A stretch of DNA of 64,000 bases from Rhodospirillales bacterium (GTDB lineage: Bacteria > Pseudomonadota > Alphaproteobacteria > Micavibrionales > Micavibrionaceae), in assembly GCA_020638175.1 (NCBI GenBank), contig JACKJA010000002.1, positions 1,364,001-1,428,000 on the forward strand, written 5' to 3'. The translations under genes and the position numbers were made by a program. Under the pieces are notes generated by a model, which saw nothing but the letters and a program-made list of their open reading frames with translations, had not been told where the DNA came from and did not search any database. Positions 41,871-50,063 of the stretch are shown one piece after another (the first letter of the stretch is position 1; each line of letters starts with the position of its first letter).

Positions 41871-41905
41871 TCCGCACATATACGACAAGAGAATATATGT
41901 GCGGA
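41871..41905 (+). repeat. Perfect 12-bp stem-loop downstream of the RT
   Basis: TCCGCACATATA (41871-41882) pairs exactly with TATATGTGCGGA (41894-41905) across an 11-base loop. It lies 46 bases after the RT stop and is followed by a C-rich tract and a CCCCC-AAA-GGGGG hairpin (41921-41933). No T-run follows, so it is not a standard terminator. It could protect the RT mRNA 3' end or be part of a longer RNA. Confidence 0.75.
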
Positions 41906-41988
41906 CATCCCCCCTTCCGTCCCCCAAAGGGGGAGGCACACACTTCTATTACCTTGATTTTTTTACCAATAAAACGCAGTATTGGCGA

Positions 41989-42212
41989 AAGTTCGCTGTA
42001 AAGCGAGCTTGGGGCTTCGAAACCCTTAATCATACGCGGCTGGCATCAGCCGTGAGTGATGCGCTTCTAAAACGCATCACAGGATGCCGCTCTTCGGTCT
42101 TATGGCCGGGAGCGGCGGCTATGTCCAAGGCTCCGGCCCAAAGGCCGTCGGCCATTTATCGTATGATTAGTGGTTTCGAACTCCCGGCTACCAAGAGGTT
42201 TTATCTCTTGGT
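41989..42212 (+). ncRNA. Large, highly structured candidate RNA (or foldback element) after the RT
   Basis: Hairpin I: 41989-41997 with 42002-42010 and a GTAA loop. Main domain: 42016-42036 pairs with 42160-42180 over 21 positions with one mismatch and one G-T. Inside it are CGGCTG-GCAT-CAGCCG (42037-42052), GTGATGCG/CGCATCAC (42056-42080), GCCGCTC/GAGCGGC (42086-42116) and alternative GGCC stems to 42153. Hairpin III: ACCAAGAG/CTCTTGGT (42190-42212). No open frame fits. It may be a second ncRNA of the RT system, or a small terminal-inverted-repeat element. Confidence 0.6.
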
Positions 42213-42246
42213 GGTCTGTTCGAATTTAAACTGAAAGGCTGCTAAC

Positions 42247-42579
42247 ATGCGCATATTTATGACTTTATTTTTTCTTGGCTTTGGATCTCTATCACTTTCA
42301 GCTTGCGTTACTAGTGGCGCAAACCCTTTTTCCGCTTTACCAGCTACTTTTACCACTGAGAATATTATGCAGGTGCATCAAGGCATGAGTTCAGATGAGG
42401 TGCTCGCAATGTTCGGCGAACCCAAGAGTGTTGATGTGGCTGTGTGTGGTATGCCTCCAAACCAGTGGACCTGCACAACATGGAAGTATGGTGAATTTCC
42501 TTATGAAACGGCGAGTTTTACTTTTAATGGAAAGCATGATTCTCTAAGGTTGAACAATTTTGAAGTAGATAGAGATTAG
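42247..42579 (+). CDS. Small lipoprotein, BamE/SmpA-like
   Basis: 110 residues with a lipoprotein signal peptide and lipobox LSLSAC (Cys at about residue 19). The mature part has the BamE-type pattern TTENIMQVHQGMSSDEVLAMFGEPKSV followed by a strand-rich end (WKYGEFPYETASFTFNGKHDSLRL). The fold resembles the SmpA/OmlA domain, but the rest differs, and the two Cys in CGMPPNQWTC suggest a disulfide. It lies in the island just after the structured element, with AAAGG upstream. Role unknown. Confidence 0.78.
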   Translation: MRIFMTLFFLGFGSLSLSACVTSGANPFSALPATFTTENIMQVHQGMSSDEVLAMFGEPKSVDVAVCGMPPNQWTCTTWKYGEFPYETASFTFNGKHDSLRLNNFEVDRD

Positions 42580-42581
42580 CA

Positions 42582-42881
42582 ATGAAGAAATCGCATGTGT
42601 TTTTTGGTTTAGCATTCCTGATGCTAGGGTATTGGGCAACGCATAATTATGATGTAAACGCCTCATGCTACGATATTTTAGAAATAGGCAAGCCACTCCA
42701 TGGCCCGATATTGCTCGATAAGTGTAAAGGCAGAACTTGGACGCTTGTTCAGGATGAAACAACCCTGAATCAGCTTGGATACGTTTCAGACGATGGTGAA
42801 GATAAAGAAATAAATACGGTGGTATGGACTAGAGTGCATCGAGGCGGAGGGGTTGTAACTTTTGATAACAAAGAAAAATAA
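42582..42881 (+). CDS. Small exported or membrane-anchored protein, unknown
   Basis: 99 residues with an N-terminal hydrophobic segment (VFFGLAFLMLGYWA) acting as signal or anchor, then a domain with two Cys (NASCYDILEIG, LLDKCKGRTWTLV) and beta-rich WTRVHRGGGVVTF. It starts three bases after the upstream lipoprotein stop, so the two form an operon. No family recognised. Confidence 0.7.
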   Translation: MKKSHVFFGLAFLMLGYWATHNYDVNASCYDILEIGKPLHGPILLDKCKGRTWTLVQDETTLNQLGYVSDDGEDKEINTVVWTRVHRGGGVVTFDNKEK

Positions 42882-42882
42882 A

Positions 42883-43128
42883 CTATCTTAAGCGGTTGGT
42901 GGCCGCCTGTTTTTCTTCATCTGTCATCCTGCGTTTGTGGAAAGGGTTTTTTCCAAAGCGGAAATGCCACAGTGGGCAATTTTTAGCTGCACATAACCGA
43001 ACTTCGGACGGTTTTTCTAAACAGCATTCTAAGCAGTATTTTCGTATGGCTTTTACCAGTGTTTTTTTATCGCAATTTTCTGCGGGTGTGTTTGTATCTA
43101 AAATCTTTTTCATTGAAATTTTCTCCAT
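42883..43128 (-). CDS. Cys-rich zinc-ribbon-like phage/ICE protein
   Basis: 81 residues with the pattern KAIRKYCLECCLEKPSEVRLC, then AKNCPLWHFRFGKNPF: four to five Cys that could bind zinc. This spacing and the CPLWHFRFGKNPF tail recur in small proteins of prophages and integrative elements. It is convergent with the small exported protein (one base between stops), and AlpA lies upstream on the same strand. Probably nucleic-acid binding. Confidence 0.78.
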   Translation of the reverse strand: MEKISMKKILDTNTPAENCDKKTLVKAIRKYCLECCLEKPSEVRLCAAKNCPLWHFRFGKNPFHKRRMTDEEKQAATNRLR

Positions 43129-43160
43129 TGCTAATGCAAAAAGTTGGGAAGAAAGAGCGT

Positions 43161-43370
43161 TTAAGAAGTGAAGGCCCGTTGATTAATACGATCCTGCATC
43201 CATGCGTCGATTTCGCTTTCTAGCCATGCGACTGAACGGGCGCTTAAATTGATATTTTTAGGGAAGTTGCCTTCACTGATGCTCAGATAAATTGCGCTAC
43301 GGCTCAAACCTGTACGAGCCATAACGTCTGTTAATCTAAGGAAGCGTTCTTTTTTAGGCGTGTCTAACAT
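43161..43370 (-). CDS. AlpA-family HTH regulator / excisionase
   Basis: 69 residues with the AlpA/MerR-like winged HTH: RFLRLTDVMARTGLSRSAIYL, then EGNFPKNINLSARSVAWLESEIDAWM, a standard AlpA ending. AlpA proteins regulate or assist P4-type integrases in excision. It lies on the integrase strand and may bind the 23-bp repeats. Confidence 0.92.
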   Translation of the reverse strand: MLDTPKKERFLRLTDVMARTGLSRSAIYLSISEGNFPKNINLSARSVAWLESEIDAWMQDRINQRAFTS

Positions 43371-43470
43371 TTGTATCCTTTCTATGTTCGTCCCAGTGGA
43401 TACAAATATTTTTAATGGAATTTAGGCTGTCGCTATAAAGATGATGGAAGGAAAATTTCTTTTGAAAAAT

Positions 43471-44166
43471 TTAGAAAATTTTCTGAGCGTGGCGTTCTTT
43501 ATGAGTTTCTTTAATAGCAGTTTCTATTTGAGAGATTGTGATGCTGGGTTCTAATGGCTGAATGATAAATTTTAGCAGCTCGGAATCGCCCATTTCTCTT
43601 TTGGAAATGTATTCGCCTTTGTAATAACGGCTTTGCTCTAGCTTGTGACCGATTACAGGTTCTAATACAGGTGCAATTAAAACGATCCAATGATTTAAAG
43701 ACCTGCTTTTTTTGAATTTTCTGAAATCAACCTCGTCCATAGTAAATTCAATAGAATCTAAAATCACGTATAACAGCTGCATCACTTTTTCGGGTGCATC
43801 TGCTTTGTTTAAACCAAATTCTAATGGTTGCTCTCTTATTTTATTTAAATGGCCTTTTAATGAAGGATAGTTCCACTCAAGCCGACGGCAAAAGCTATCA
43901 ATTAATTCAAGCTGAAAGTTTCCAGAATTTAAAACTTTCTCCAACGAAGTTTCAGCTTTTTGCAAATGAGTAACTGCTTTTTGAAGTTCTCTTTTAATTT
44001 CATTAGGCGGTAACGAAGTCTCGTAAAAGCTATGAGAGCGAATATAGCTTCTTGCACTCAGATAAATTTGATTTTTTAGTTCTGTTTTTAAATTGTGATC
44101 TTCAACACCTAAAATACTGAACAGTTCAGTGAAAAATTCAGGTGTATATGCTTTTTCAGTATTCAT
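43471..44166 (-). CDS. Hypothetical island protein, helical
   Basis: 231 residues, predominantly charged and alpha-helical (for example NEIKRELQKAVTHLQKAETSLEKVL), with no signal peptide or membrane helix and no motif I recognise. Its start overlaps the integrase stop by four bases, so the two genes are translationally coupled. Proteins of this kind often sit after P4-type integrases in small islands. Function not inferred. Confidence 0.7.
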   Translation of the reverse strand: MNTEKAYTPEFFTELFSILGVEDHNLKTELKNQIYLSARSYIRSHSFYETSLPPNEIKRELQKAVTHLQKAETSLEKVLNSGNFQLELIDSFCRRLEWNYPSLKGHLNKIREQPLEFGLNKADAPEKVMQLLYVILDSIEFTMDEVDFRKFKKSRSLNHWIVLIAPVLEPVIGHKLEQSRYYKGEYISKREMGDSELLKFIIQPLEPSITISQIETAIKETHKERHAQKIF

Positions 44167-45362
44167 TTTTTCAGGTCATCAATATAGTTAGCCCATTCCT
44201 GCATCATAACCGTACGCTGATCGAGGAATTGTGTGCGATCATAGGCGCGGCCAAGGCTGGTATTAGGGGCGTGAGCAAGTTGGCGTTCGATAATTTCGCT
44301 ATCATAGTTCAGCTTTTCCCGTATGGCGGTGCGAGCCATGGCACGGAAACCGTGGGCGCTGTGCCGATTTTGAAAGCCAAGAGAGCGGACGGCTTTTGAA
44401 AGGGTATCACGGGCCATGTGTTCACGGGGATTGGTTTGTTTTGTGAATACGTATTGTCGATTCCCGTTTGTTTTTTTCATTTCGTGAAGAATTGCGAGAG
44501 TTTGGCTTGCCAGAGGTACAACGTGGTCAAATCCCATTTTCATTTTCTCGGCAGGGATGAGCCAACGGTTATCATTGAAGTCAAATTCGCTCCATTCGGC
44601 GGCGGCGAGTTCTATGGGGCGTACGAAGGTTAGTGCAAGCATTTGCAAGGCTAGGCGGGTTTGAGGGAAAAGCCGGGCTTCATTTCTTTCCAGTGCGGCT
44701 AAAAATTCAGGTATTTCATGAGGTTGTAAGGCTGGCTGGTGTTTGACGCGGCGAACGGCTAAAGCGTCCCCAATATCGGCAGTGTAATCTCTATTCGCAG
44801 AGCCTATGGCCATGGCATAGCGGAAAATCTGGCTGCAATATTGCCGTGCACGGTTGCGCATTTCATAGGCGCCGCGGGCTTCAATCTTTTTGAACATATC
44901 CACAATATCAACGGCGTTAATGTCTTTCATCGGAATATGCCCGATTTCGGGCAGTACATCTTGCCCTAGGCGCTTTTCAATATCTCTGATGGTTTTTTCT
45001 TTTACTTCCTGTCGTCGTTTATTCAGCCATTCTTCGGCCACAAGAGAGAAGGTGAGGGCGCGTTCTTGGCGTTTTAGACGTTCCTGATCTTTTTTAAAAT
45101 CATTGGGGTCTATGCCGTTGGAAACAAGAGTGCGGGCTTGTTGGTGTAATTCTCGTGCTTCGGCTAGGGTTGTTTTCGGGTATATCCCGATGACAAAAGT
45201 GCCGTTTTTATGAGAGCCATTATCACGCTTGAGCTTGTAATCATAGCGCCAGCTTTTACCGCCAGCCTTCATGATAAGCAGGTAAAGCCCTTGTCCGTCG
45301 CGGAGTTTGTAATTCTTCTCCGTGGGTTTAGATGTCCGACATGAAAGGTCTGTAAGTTTCAT
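44163..45362 (-). CDS. P4-type tyrosine-recombinase integrase
   Basis: About 399 residues from the ATG at 45362, which follows AAGGAG; an ATG at 45386 would add eight residues. The N-terminal DUF4102 arm-binding domain opens MKLTDLSCRTSKPTEKNYKL. The catalytic residues are visible: Arg in TFVRPIELAAAEW, His-x-x-Arg in SAHGFRAMARTAI, His in ERQLAHAPNTSLG and the Tyr nucleophile in RAYDRTQF. It lies next to tRNA-Asn and integrates at its 3' end. A CCCGAAAA unit lies between the ribosome site and the start, suggesting autoregulation. Confidence 0.95.
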   Translation of the reverse strand: MKLTDLSCRTSKPTEKNYKLRDGQGLYLLIMKAGGKSWRYDYKLKRDNGSHKNGTFVIGIYPKTTLAEARELHQQARTLVSNGIDPNDFKKDQERLKRQERALTFSLVAEEWLNKRRQEVKEKTIRDIEKRLGQDVLPEIGHIPMKDINAVDIVDMFKKIEARGAYEMRNRARQYCSQIFRYAMAIGSANRDYTADIGDALAVRRVKHQPALQPHEIPEFLAALERNEARLFPQTRLALQMLALTFVRPIELAAAEWSEFDFNDNRWLIPAEKMKMGFDHVVPLASQTLAILHEMKKTNGNRQYVFTKQTNPREHMARDTLSKAVRSLGFQNRHSAHGFRAMARTAIREKLNYDSEIIERQLAHAPNTSLGRAYDRTQFLDQRTVMMQEWANYIDDLKK

Positions 45363-45394
45363 TTTCGGGTATCTCCTTTTTGGCATGTACCCGA

Positions 45395-45417
45395 ATACCC
45401 GAAAATATACCCGAAAA
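45395..45417. repeat. 23-bp direct repeat, integrase-proximal copy
   Basis: Identical to 40681-40703. It lies between the integrase start and the tRNA-Asn att site, with an additional partial unit (CCCGAATACCC) on its left and an inverted unit at 45361-45372. Confidence 0.75.
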
Positions 45418-45528
45418 CATGCTAGAACTGATTAAATCTCCTCGGACTTTCTTGGAATAAAAATTCTTTGAAAGCGTCGGATTTCCTAATGTTCTGGGAG
45501 TGTATGGGATTTCTTTGGAAAAAGATAG

Positions 45529-45603
<75 letters not shown>

Positions 45604-45685
45604 ATACAGAAGATATATACATCAACTGTTGCCAGTGCGCCGTTTTTATACTGTCACGCAAAAGCTGTCAACCGCTAACTGATGT

Positions 45686-45759
45686 TGGAGGCACGGGCCG
45701 GAATCGAACCGGCGTACGAGGATTTGCAGTCCCCTACATGACCACTCTGCCACCGCGCC
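45686..45759 (-). tRNA. tRNA-Cys (anticodon GCA)
   Basis: The acceptor GGCGCGG/CCGTGCC has U73 as discriminator. The anticodon stem GGGGA/TCCTC has the loop CTGCAAA, reading GCA. CCA is encoded at 45686-45688. It lies 82 bases upstream of tRNA-Asn on the same strand. Confidence 0.95.
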
Positions 45760-45945
45760 ATTGCGTTGAAAGCGGATATATGAATAGAGGATTGTGTTTC
45801 ACATTTCCACCTTTTTCTTGAATCCTTTTTAAAAGTTCCGCCGCACCGGGAAAGACTGGAAAAATCTTTGTTTTTCAGGTAAAACAATAGAAGGCTTTTC
45901 TGCCTGTTCTTTTTTTTCGCTTTTCAGCTAACTGGAAAATGACCC

Positions 45946-46617
45946 ATGACAAACAATCTGCAAGCCGCCGCGCGTAAGAATATGGTGGAGTGTCAATTGC
46001 GTCCCAACGGCGTTACCCGGGCGGATCTTCTTGCACTATTTGAAAGCGTGCCGCGTGACGCATTTCTTCCCTGCGGTGATGCCACCAAGGCTTATCTGGA
46101 CGAAGATGTGCTGGTCGGCAAGGGCCGGATCATGATTGAGCCGGTGATTTTAGCGCGCATGCTGCAGGCTGCGGCGCCGTGCGCCTCCGACATCGTTTTG
46201 AATATCGGCGATTCTTGCGGCTACTCAACGGCTTTGCTGTCCAGCATGACGACAACGGTCATTACGCTGGAGTCCTATGCGGGCCTGCTGGAGGATGCTC
46301 GTAAAGTCTGGACGGCTATGGATTTTTGTAACATTGCCGTTGTGCAGGGAGCAAGCCGCGAAGGCTATCCGAAACAGGCGCCCTATAACCTGATCGTTAT
46401 CAACGGAGCCGTCGCGGGCGTGCCGCAAAATATTCTGGATCAACTGGCCCCGAAAGGACGTCTGGTAACAGTTCTTCAGCCGCTGGGCGAAAGGATGGGG
46501 CAGGTGGCTCTGTTCGTAAAAACGGCGGCAGGTGAAATTTCCAGCACATCCAATCTTTACGATGCGGCGACCCCCTACGTACCGGGGTTTGAACCTGTTC
46601 CGGTTTTTGAGTTTTGA
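45946..46617 (+). CDS. pcm: Protein-L-isoaspartate O-methyltransferase family protein
   Basis: 223 residues. It opens with the family hallmark NMVECQLRPNGVTRADLLALF and has VPRDAFLP. The SAM-binding block VLNIGDSCGYSTALLSSM replaces the usual E-x-G-x-G-x-G-x-x-T-A pattern with a more degenerate one. This alphaproteobacterial form sits immediately before tolC and may act on other substrates than damaged proteins. The tolC start lies five bases after its stop. Confidence 0.88.
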   Translation: MTNNLQAAARKNMVECQLRPNGVTRADLLALFESVPRDAFLPCGDATKAYLDEDVLVGKGRIMIEPVILARMLQAAAPCASDIVLNIGDSCGYSTALLSSMTTTVITLESYAGLLEDARKVWTAMDFCNIAVVQGASREGYPKQAPYNLIVINGAVAGVPQNILDQLAPKGRLVTVLQPLGERMGQVALFVKTAAGEISSTSNLYDAATPYVPGFEPVPVFEF

Positions 46618-46621
46618 TGAT

Positions 46622-48034
46622 ATGAGCGCGCAACCTCTCTTTCGCTATGCTTTTCTGACTGCCTTGATGGCGGGTTTGCTGCTTGCGGGGACGGGGTTTT
46701 CACGGGCACAGGAAAATGACGCCCCCATCTTTCAAAAGCTGGAAGATATGCTGCGGCTGGCCTACATCGAAAACCCGGACTTAAGAGCCGCCCGCGCAGA
46801 ATTAAGGGCAACAAATGAATTATTGCCTCAGGCTCTGGCCGGATGGCGTCCGTCTGTCAATGCCTCGGCGGACATCACCAAAGCAAAAATGACCGGCAGC
46901 AACTTTGGCGCGGCGGAGGGATCAACCTCCAAAACGCTCGAAATGGAACTGACACAGCCCGTTTACCGCGGAGGACGCACGCTGGCGGAAACGGAAAGCG
47001 CCTATAACGCTATTCTGGCCCGGCAAGCCATGGTGCAGGGGAAAGAACAGGACGTGTTGCTGGCGGCGGCGACGGTCTACATGAATGTCCTGCGCGATCA
47101 GGCTTTGCTGGATCTGGCGATCAATAACCGGGAGGTGATCGCCAAACAGCTGGAAGCCACGCGCGATCGTTATGAAGTCGGCGAGCTCACCAAAACAGAT
47201 GTAGCACAGGCGGAATCACGGCTGGCCCGCGCCGATGCCGATAATATTCAGGCACGGGGAGCCGTCAAAGCCAGCTATGCCGCTTATGAGCGGGTAATGG
47301 GCAGAGCGCCGGAAACACTGGGCTATCCGATATTACGCTTTCCGTTCCCGGACGACCTCGATCAGGCTGTTTTAAAGGCTGAACAGGATAACCCGTCCGT
47401 TTTGGCCGCGGAACTTTTATATCGCTCATCGGAAGAAGATATAGAATCTGTATTCGGGGAATTATTGCCGGAGCTGAATATTGCCGCGTCATGGGATAAA
47501 TCATACGACCCACAGCCGGGCCTGAGTGATGAATCGTCCAGCAAAACAATCGGGCTGGTAGCGACAATCCCGCTTTATAGTGGTGGCAGCACCCGATCAC
47601 GCGTGCGGCAAGCCAAACATACGGCCAATCAACGTTATCTTGAGATCATCAGCGTCCGGCGCGGCGTTCGCGAACAAATTATAGAAAACTGGGAAGCGCT
47701 GGCAACGGCAAAGGCTGTCTCCGAATCAAAAGCCGCCCAGGTTAAAGCCGCGGCCTTGGCCCAGGAAGGGGTGCATCAGGAAGCGGAACTGGGGGGGCGC
47801 ACGATACTTGATTCTCTGGATGCCGATCAGGAAATGATGGATGCACAGGTTGATCTGGTCATTGCGCGCCGGGATATGGTCGTCGCTTCTTTTGCGCTGG
47901 CCGCGACAATAGGGATGCTCACTCCGGAAATTCTGGGCTTTTCCGATGTCGCAGAAGACTATAATAGGGAATTACAGGCGGCCAAATGGAAAATTCTGGG
48001 GATGGATGTGGATATTGATGGGAATAATCCCTAA
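46622..48034 (+). CDS. tolC: TolC-type outer-membrane efflux channel protein
   Basis: 470 residues from the ATG at 46622. It has a signal peptide (LFRYAFLTALMAGLLLAG, cleavage near SRA) and two outer-membrane efflux (OEP) repeats. The first is AYIENPDLRAARAELRATNELLPQALAGWRP and the second AEQDNPSVLAAELLYRSSEEDIESVFGELLPEL, with ATIPLYSGGSTRSRVRQAK in the second half. It forms the trimeric outer-membrane tunnel for type I secretion and drug efflux. Coupled to pcm; no pump genes are nearby. Confidence 0.93.
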   Translation: MSAQPLFRYAFLTALMAGLLLAGTGFSRAQENDAPIFQKLEDMLRLAYIENPDLRAARAELRATNELLPQALAGWRPSVNASADITKAKMTGSNFGAAEGSTSKTLEMELTQPVYRGGRTLAETESAYNAILARQAMVQGKEQDVLLAAATVYMNVLRDQALLDLAINNREVIAKQLEATRDRYEVGELTKTDVAQAESRLARADADNIQARGAVKASYAAYERVMGRAPETLGYPILRFPFPDDLDQAVLKAEQDNPSVLAAELLYRSSEEDIESVFGELLPELNIAASWDKSYDPQPGLSDESSSKTIGLVATIPLYSGGSTRSRVRQAKHTANQRYLEIISVRRGVREQIIENWEALATAKAVSESKAAQVKAAALAQEGVHQEAELGGRTILDSLDADQEMMDAQVDLVIARRDMVVASFALAATIGMLTPEILGFSDVAEDYNRELQAAKWKILGMDVDIDGNNP

Positions 48035-48112
48035 TCGCCCTTTGACAAGAGGGCCGCAATATACCAAACTCCATGAGATTAACAGTGTATTGAATTTACT
48101 CTCTTTTTGCTT

Positions 48113-48634
48113 ATGTCAGACGAAGATAAACAGAACGAACAAGAACCTTCGATCGAAGAGATCCTAGCCTCCATCCGCCAGATTATATCTGATGAGGATG
48201 AGGAAGGTGCGCCTGCGGAAGAGGTGGCTGAAGAAGCCGCCCCTGAGCTGGAGCCTGTTGTCGAGCCTGAACCGGAACCCGTCGAAGAGGAAGAAGAAAT
48301 CCTCGAATTAACCGACATCGTCGATGAAGAACCGGAACCCGTCGAAGAGGAAGAAGAAGTTGAAATTGATCTCGTCGATGAAGATATCGAGCCGCTTGAA
48401 AGCGGGGAATCGATTTTGACGGAAAAAGCTGCCGAAGCAACTTTGGAAGGTTTTGCCCGTCTGGCGACAAACATCGCTTTGCAACGCAGCGGTCAGGGCG
48501 TAACGCTCGAAGATATCGTCAAAGACATGCTGCGTCCGATGCTTCGCGAATGGCTCGACGCTCATCTGCCGGACCTGATCGAACGCCTGGTGGCCGAAGA
48601 ACTGGAACGGATTTCCCGTCAGGCCCGCGATTAA
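48113..48634 (+). CDS. popZ: Polar organizing protein PopZ
   Basis: A hub protein that self-assembles at cell poles and tethers ParB/centromere and many regulators. 173 residues: an N-terminal helix EPSIEEILASIRQII, a long acidic Pro/Glu linker (about residues 35-100) and a C-terminal oligomerisation region ending LRPMLREWLDAHLPDLIERL with ISRQARD. The linker holds a 60-base-period duplication (48271-48298 and 48331-48358 identical). Translation may begin at the ATG at 48113 or a TTG two codons earlier. Confidence 0.95.
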   Translation: MSDEDKQNEQEPSIEEILASIRQIISDEDEEGAPAEEVAEEAAPELEPVVEPEPEPVEEEEEILELTDIVDEEPEPVEEEEEVEIDLVDEDIEPLESGESILTEKAAEATLEGFARLATNIALQRSGQGVTLEDIVKDMLRPMLREWLDAHLPDLIERLVAEELERISRQARD

Positions 48635-48661
48635 ACGTCACTGACATAAAAAAAACGCAAT

Positions 48662-48691
48662 AAAAAAGGCTGTCCGTTTGGCAGCCTTTTT
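48662..48691. terminator. Bidirectional intrinsic terminator between popZ and rpmE
   Basis: GGCTG (48668-48672) pairs with CAGCC (48682-48686), with A5 before and T5 after, so it can terminate both converging genes. It lies 28 bases past popZ. Confidence 0.85.
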
Positions 48692-48719
48692 ACGTGGTAT
48701 TCGGTAATGTAAGAAAATC

Positions 48720-48962
48720 TTACTTCTTGTCGTCGTTTGCACCGCCGGACAGGAAGCTGCCGTAACGGTTTTCAAATTTGGACAGCTGGCCTTTTTCAAC
48801 AACCTTGTGCGCACCGCCGGTATAGGCCGGGTGCGACTTGCTGTCGACGTCCAAACGCAAAATATCACCTTCCGCGCCATAAGTGCTGCGGGTTTTATAT
48901 TCTTCGCCGTCCGTCATAACGACGGTGATTTCATGGTAATCGGGATGAATTTCGGCTTTCAT
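48720..48962 (-). CDS. rpmE: 50S ribosomal protein L31, zinc-free form
   Basis: 80 residues starting KAEIHPDYHEITVVMTDGEEY and ending VEKGQLSKFENRYG plus a short tail. This is L31, but the CxxC zinc ligands of the type A protein are absent (there is no Cys in it at all). This is the zinc-free form common in alphaproteobacteria. Shared terminator with popZ. Confidence 0.95.
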   Translation of the reverse strand: MKAEIHPDYHEITVVMTDGEEYKTRSTYGAEGDILRLDVDSKSHPAYTGGAHKVVEKGQLSKFENRYGSFLSGGANDDKK

Positions 48963-49049
48963 TGTTAAATCTCCTGCTTGATCGAGTGGGCTTTTTATCG
49001 TTTATAGAGCGGGATTGCAAGTATTTTCTTACATAAAAAGGCGCTCTTT

Positions 49050-50063
49050 ATGAACTGGTGGCACCCGGAACGCTTCGAACAAAAACGCGGGAACATGGAA
49101 ACGCGGGCAAAACTCGTCAAAGCTGTGCGGAGCTTTTTCGACGAACAAGGCTTTTATGAGGTCGAAACCCCGATCCTGCAGGTTATGCCGGGGGCAGAGC
49201 CGCATTTACATGCCTTTAAAACGGAATTGCTTAATCCGCACCGGGACCGGCGGCAAACACGCTATCTTCACACCAGCCCGGAATTTGCGATGAAAAAGCT
49301 GCTCGTCGCGGGGTGGCCTAAAATCTACCAAATTTGCCACACCTTCCGAAATGCCGAAGGATCGCCCCAGCACAACCCCGAATTCACCATGATCGAATGG
49401 TACCGGGCACATGCGGATTACCGCGCTATTATGGATGATTGTGTGGGTCTGCTGCGCGCCGTGGCCATGGCCTGCAACATCACGCAATACCGCTATAAAA
49501 ACATGACCGCCGATCCTTTCGCGAACTGGGAAATACTCTCTGTCTGCGAGGCCTTTGATAAATATGCCGGCTTTGATCTGGAGCCGCTGCTGGATAATGA
49601 AAGCGCGCTCAGAACGCAGATTAAAAATCTGGATATTCATACCGCGCCCGACGACACATGGGACGATTTGTTTATGCGCGTCATGGGGGACATTATCGAA
49701 CCGCATCTGGGGCAGGGCACCCCGACCATCATCTATGATTACCCGGTTTCACTGGCGGCATTATCGCGCCCTGTGCCGAGCGATCCCCGTTTTGCTGAAC
49801 GCTTCGAACTCTATGTCTGCGGCATGGAACTCGGCAACGCCTTTGGCGAACTGACGGACCCTCAAATCCAGCGTAAACGGTTCGAAGAAGATATGGCCCT
49901 GAAAGAAAAGCTTTATGGGGAACGCTGGCCGCTTGACGAAGATTTCCTTGCCTCCCTCGAACATGGCATGCCCGAAAGCGGCGGTATAGCACTGGGCATT
50001 GACCGGCTCGTCATGCTGGCCACCGGGGTGGAAAACATCAAAGACATTTCATGGTGTAATTAG
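49050..50063 (+). CDS. epmA: EF-P lysyltransferase EpmA (GenX/PoxA)
   Basis: A class II lysyl-tRNA-synthetase-like catalytic core of 337 residues without an anticodon domain. Motif 2 is in RYLHTSPEFAMKKLLVAG and QICHTFRNAEGSPQHNPEFTMIEWY, and motif 3 is in ESGGIALGIDRLVMLATG. EpmA attaches beta-lysine to elongation factor P. The epmB and efp genes are not in this window. Confidence 0.93.
   Translation: MNWWHPERFEQKRGNMETRAKLVKAVRSFFDEQGFYEVETPILQVMPGAEPHLHAFKTELLNPHRDRRQTRYLHTSPEFAMKKLLVAGWPKIYQICHTFRNAEGSPQHNPEFTMIEWYRAHADYRAIMDDCVGLLRAVAMACNITQYRYKNMTADPFANWEILSVCEAFDKYAGFDLEPLLDNESALRTQIKNLDIHTAPDDTWDDLFMRVMGDIIEPHLGQGTPTIIYDYPVSLAALSRPVPSDPRFAERFELYVCGMELGNAFGELTDPQIQRKRFEEDMALKEKLYGERWPLDEDFLASLEHGMPESGGIALGIDRLVMLATGVENIKDISWCN

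Noticed and set aside
41067..42212. Group II intron with the RT as intron-encoded protein
   Set aside because: The RT lacks the maturase/X and endonuclease domains, and none of the downstream hairpins fits a domain V (34-nt with the AGC/CGC-type catalytic triad). No intron 5' GUGYG boundary was found.
41792..42234. Small plus-strand frames between the RT and the lipoprotein
   Set aside because: They run across perfect hairpins, lack ribosome sites, and have no similarity to anything recognised; the region is better explained as structured non-coding sequence.
40753..42247. Diversity-generating retroelement
   Set aside because: I found no near-repeat pair with A-specific differences (template/variable repeat) and no C-type lectin target gene. 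The SQ in motif B alone is not enough.
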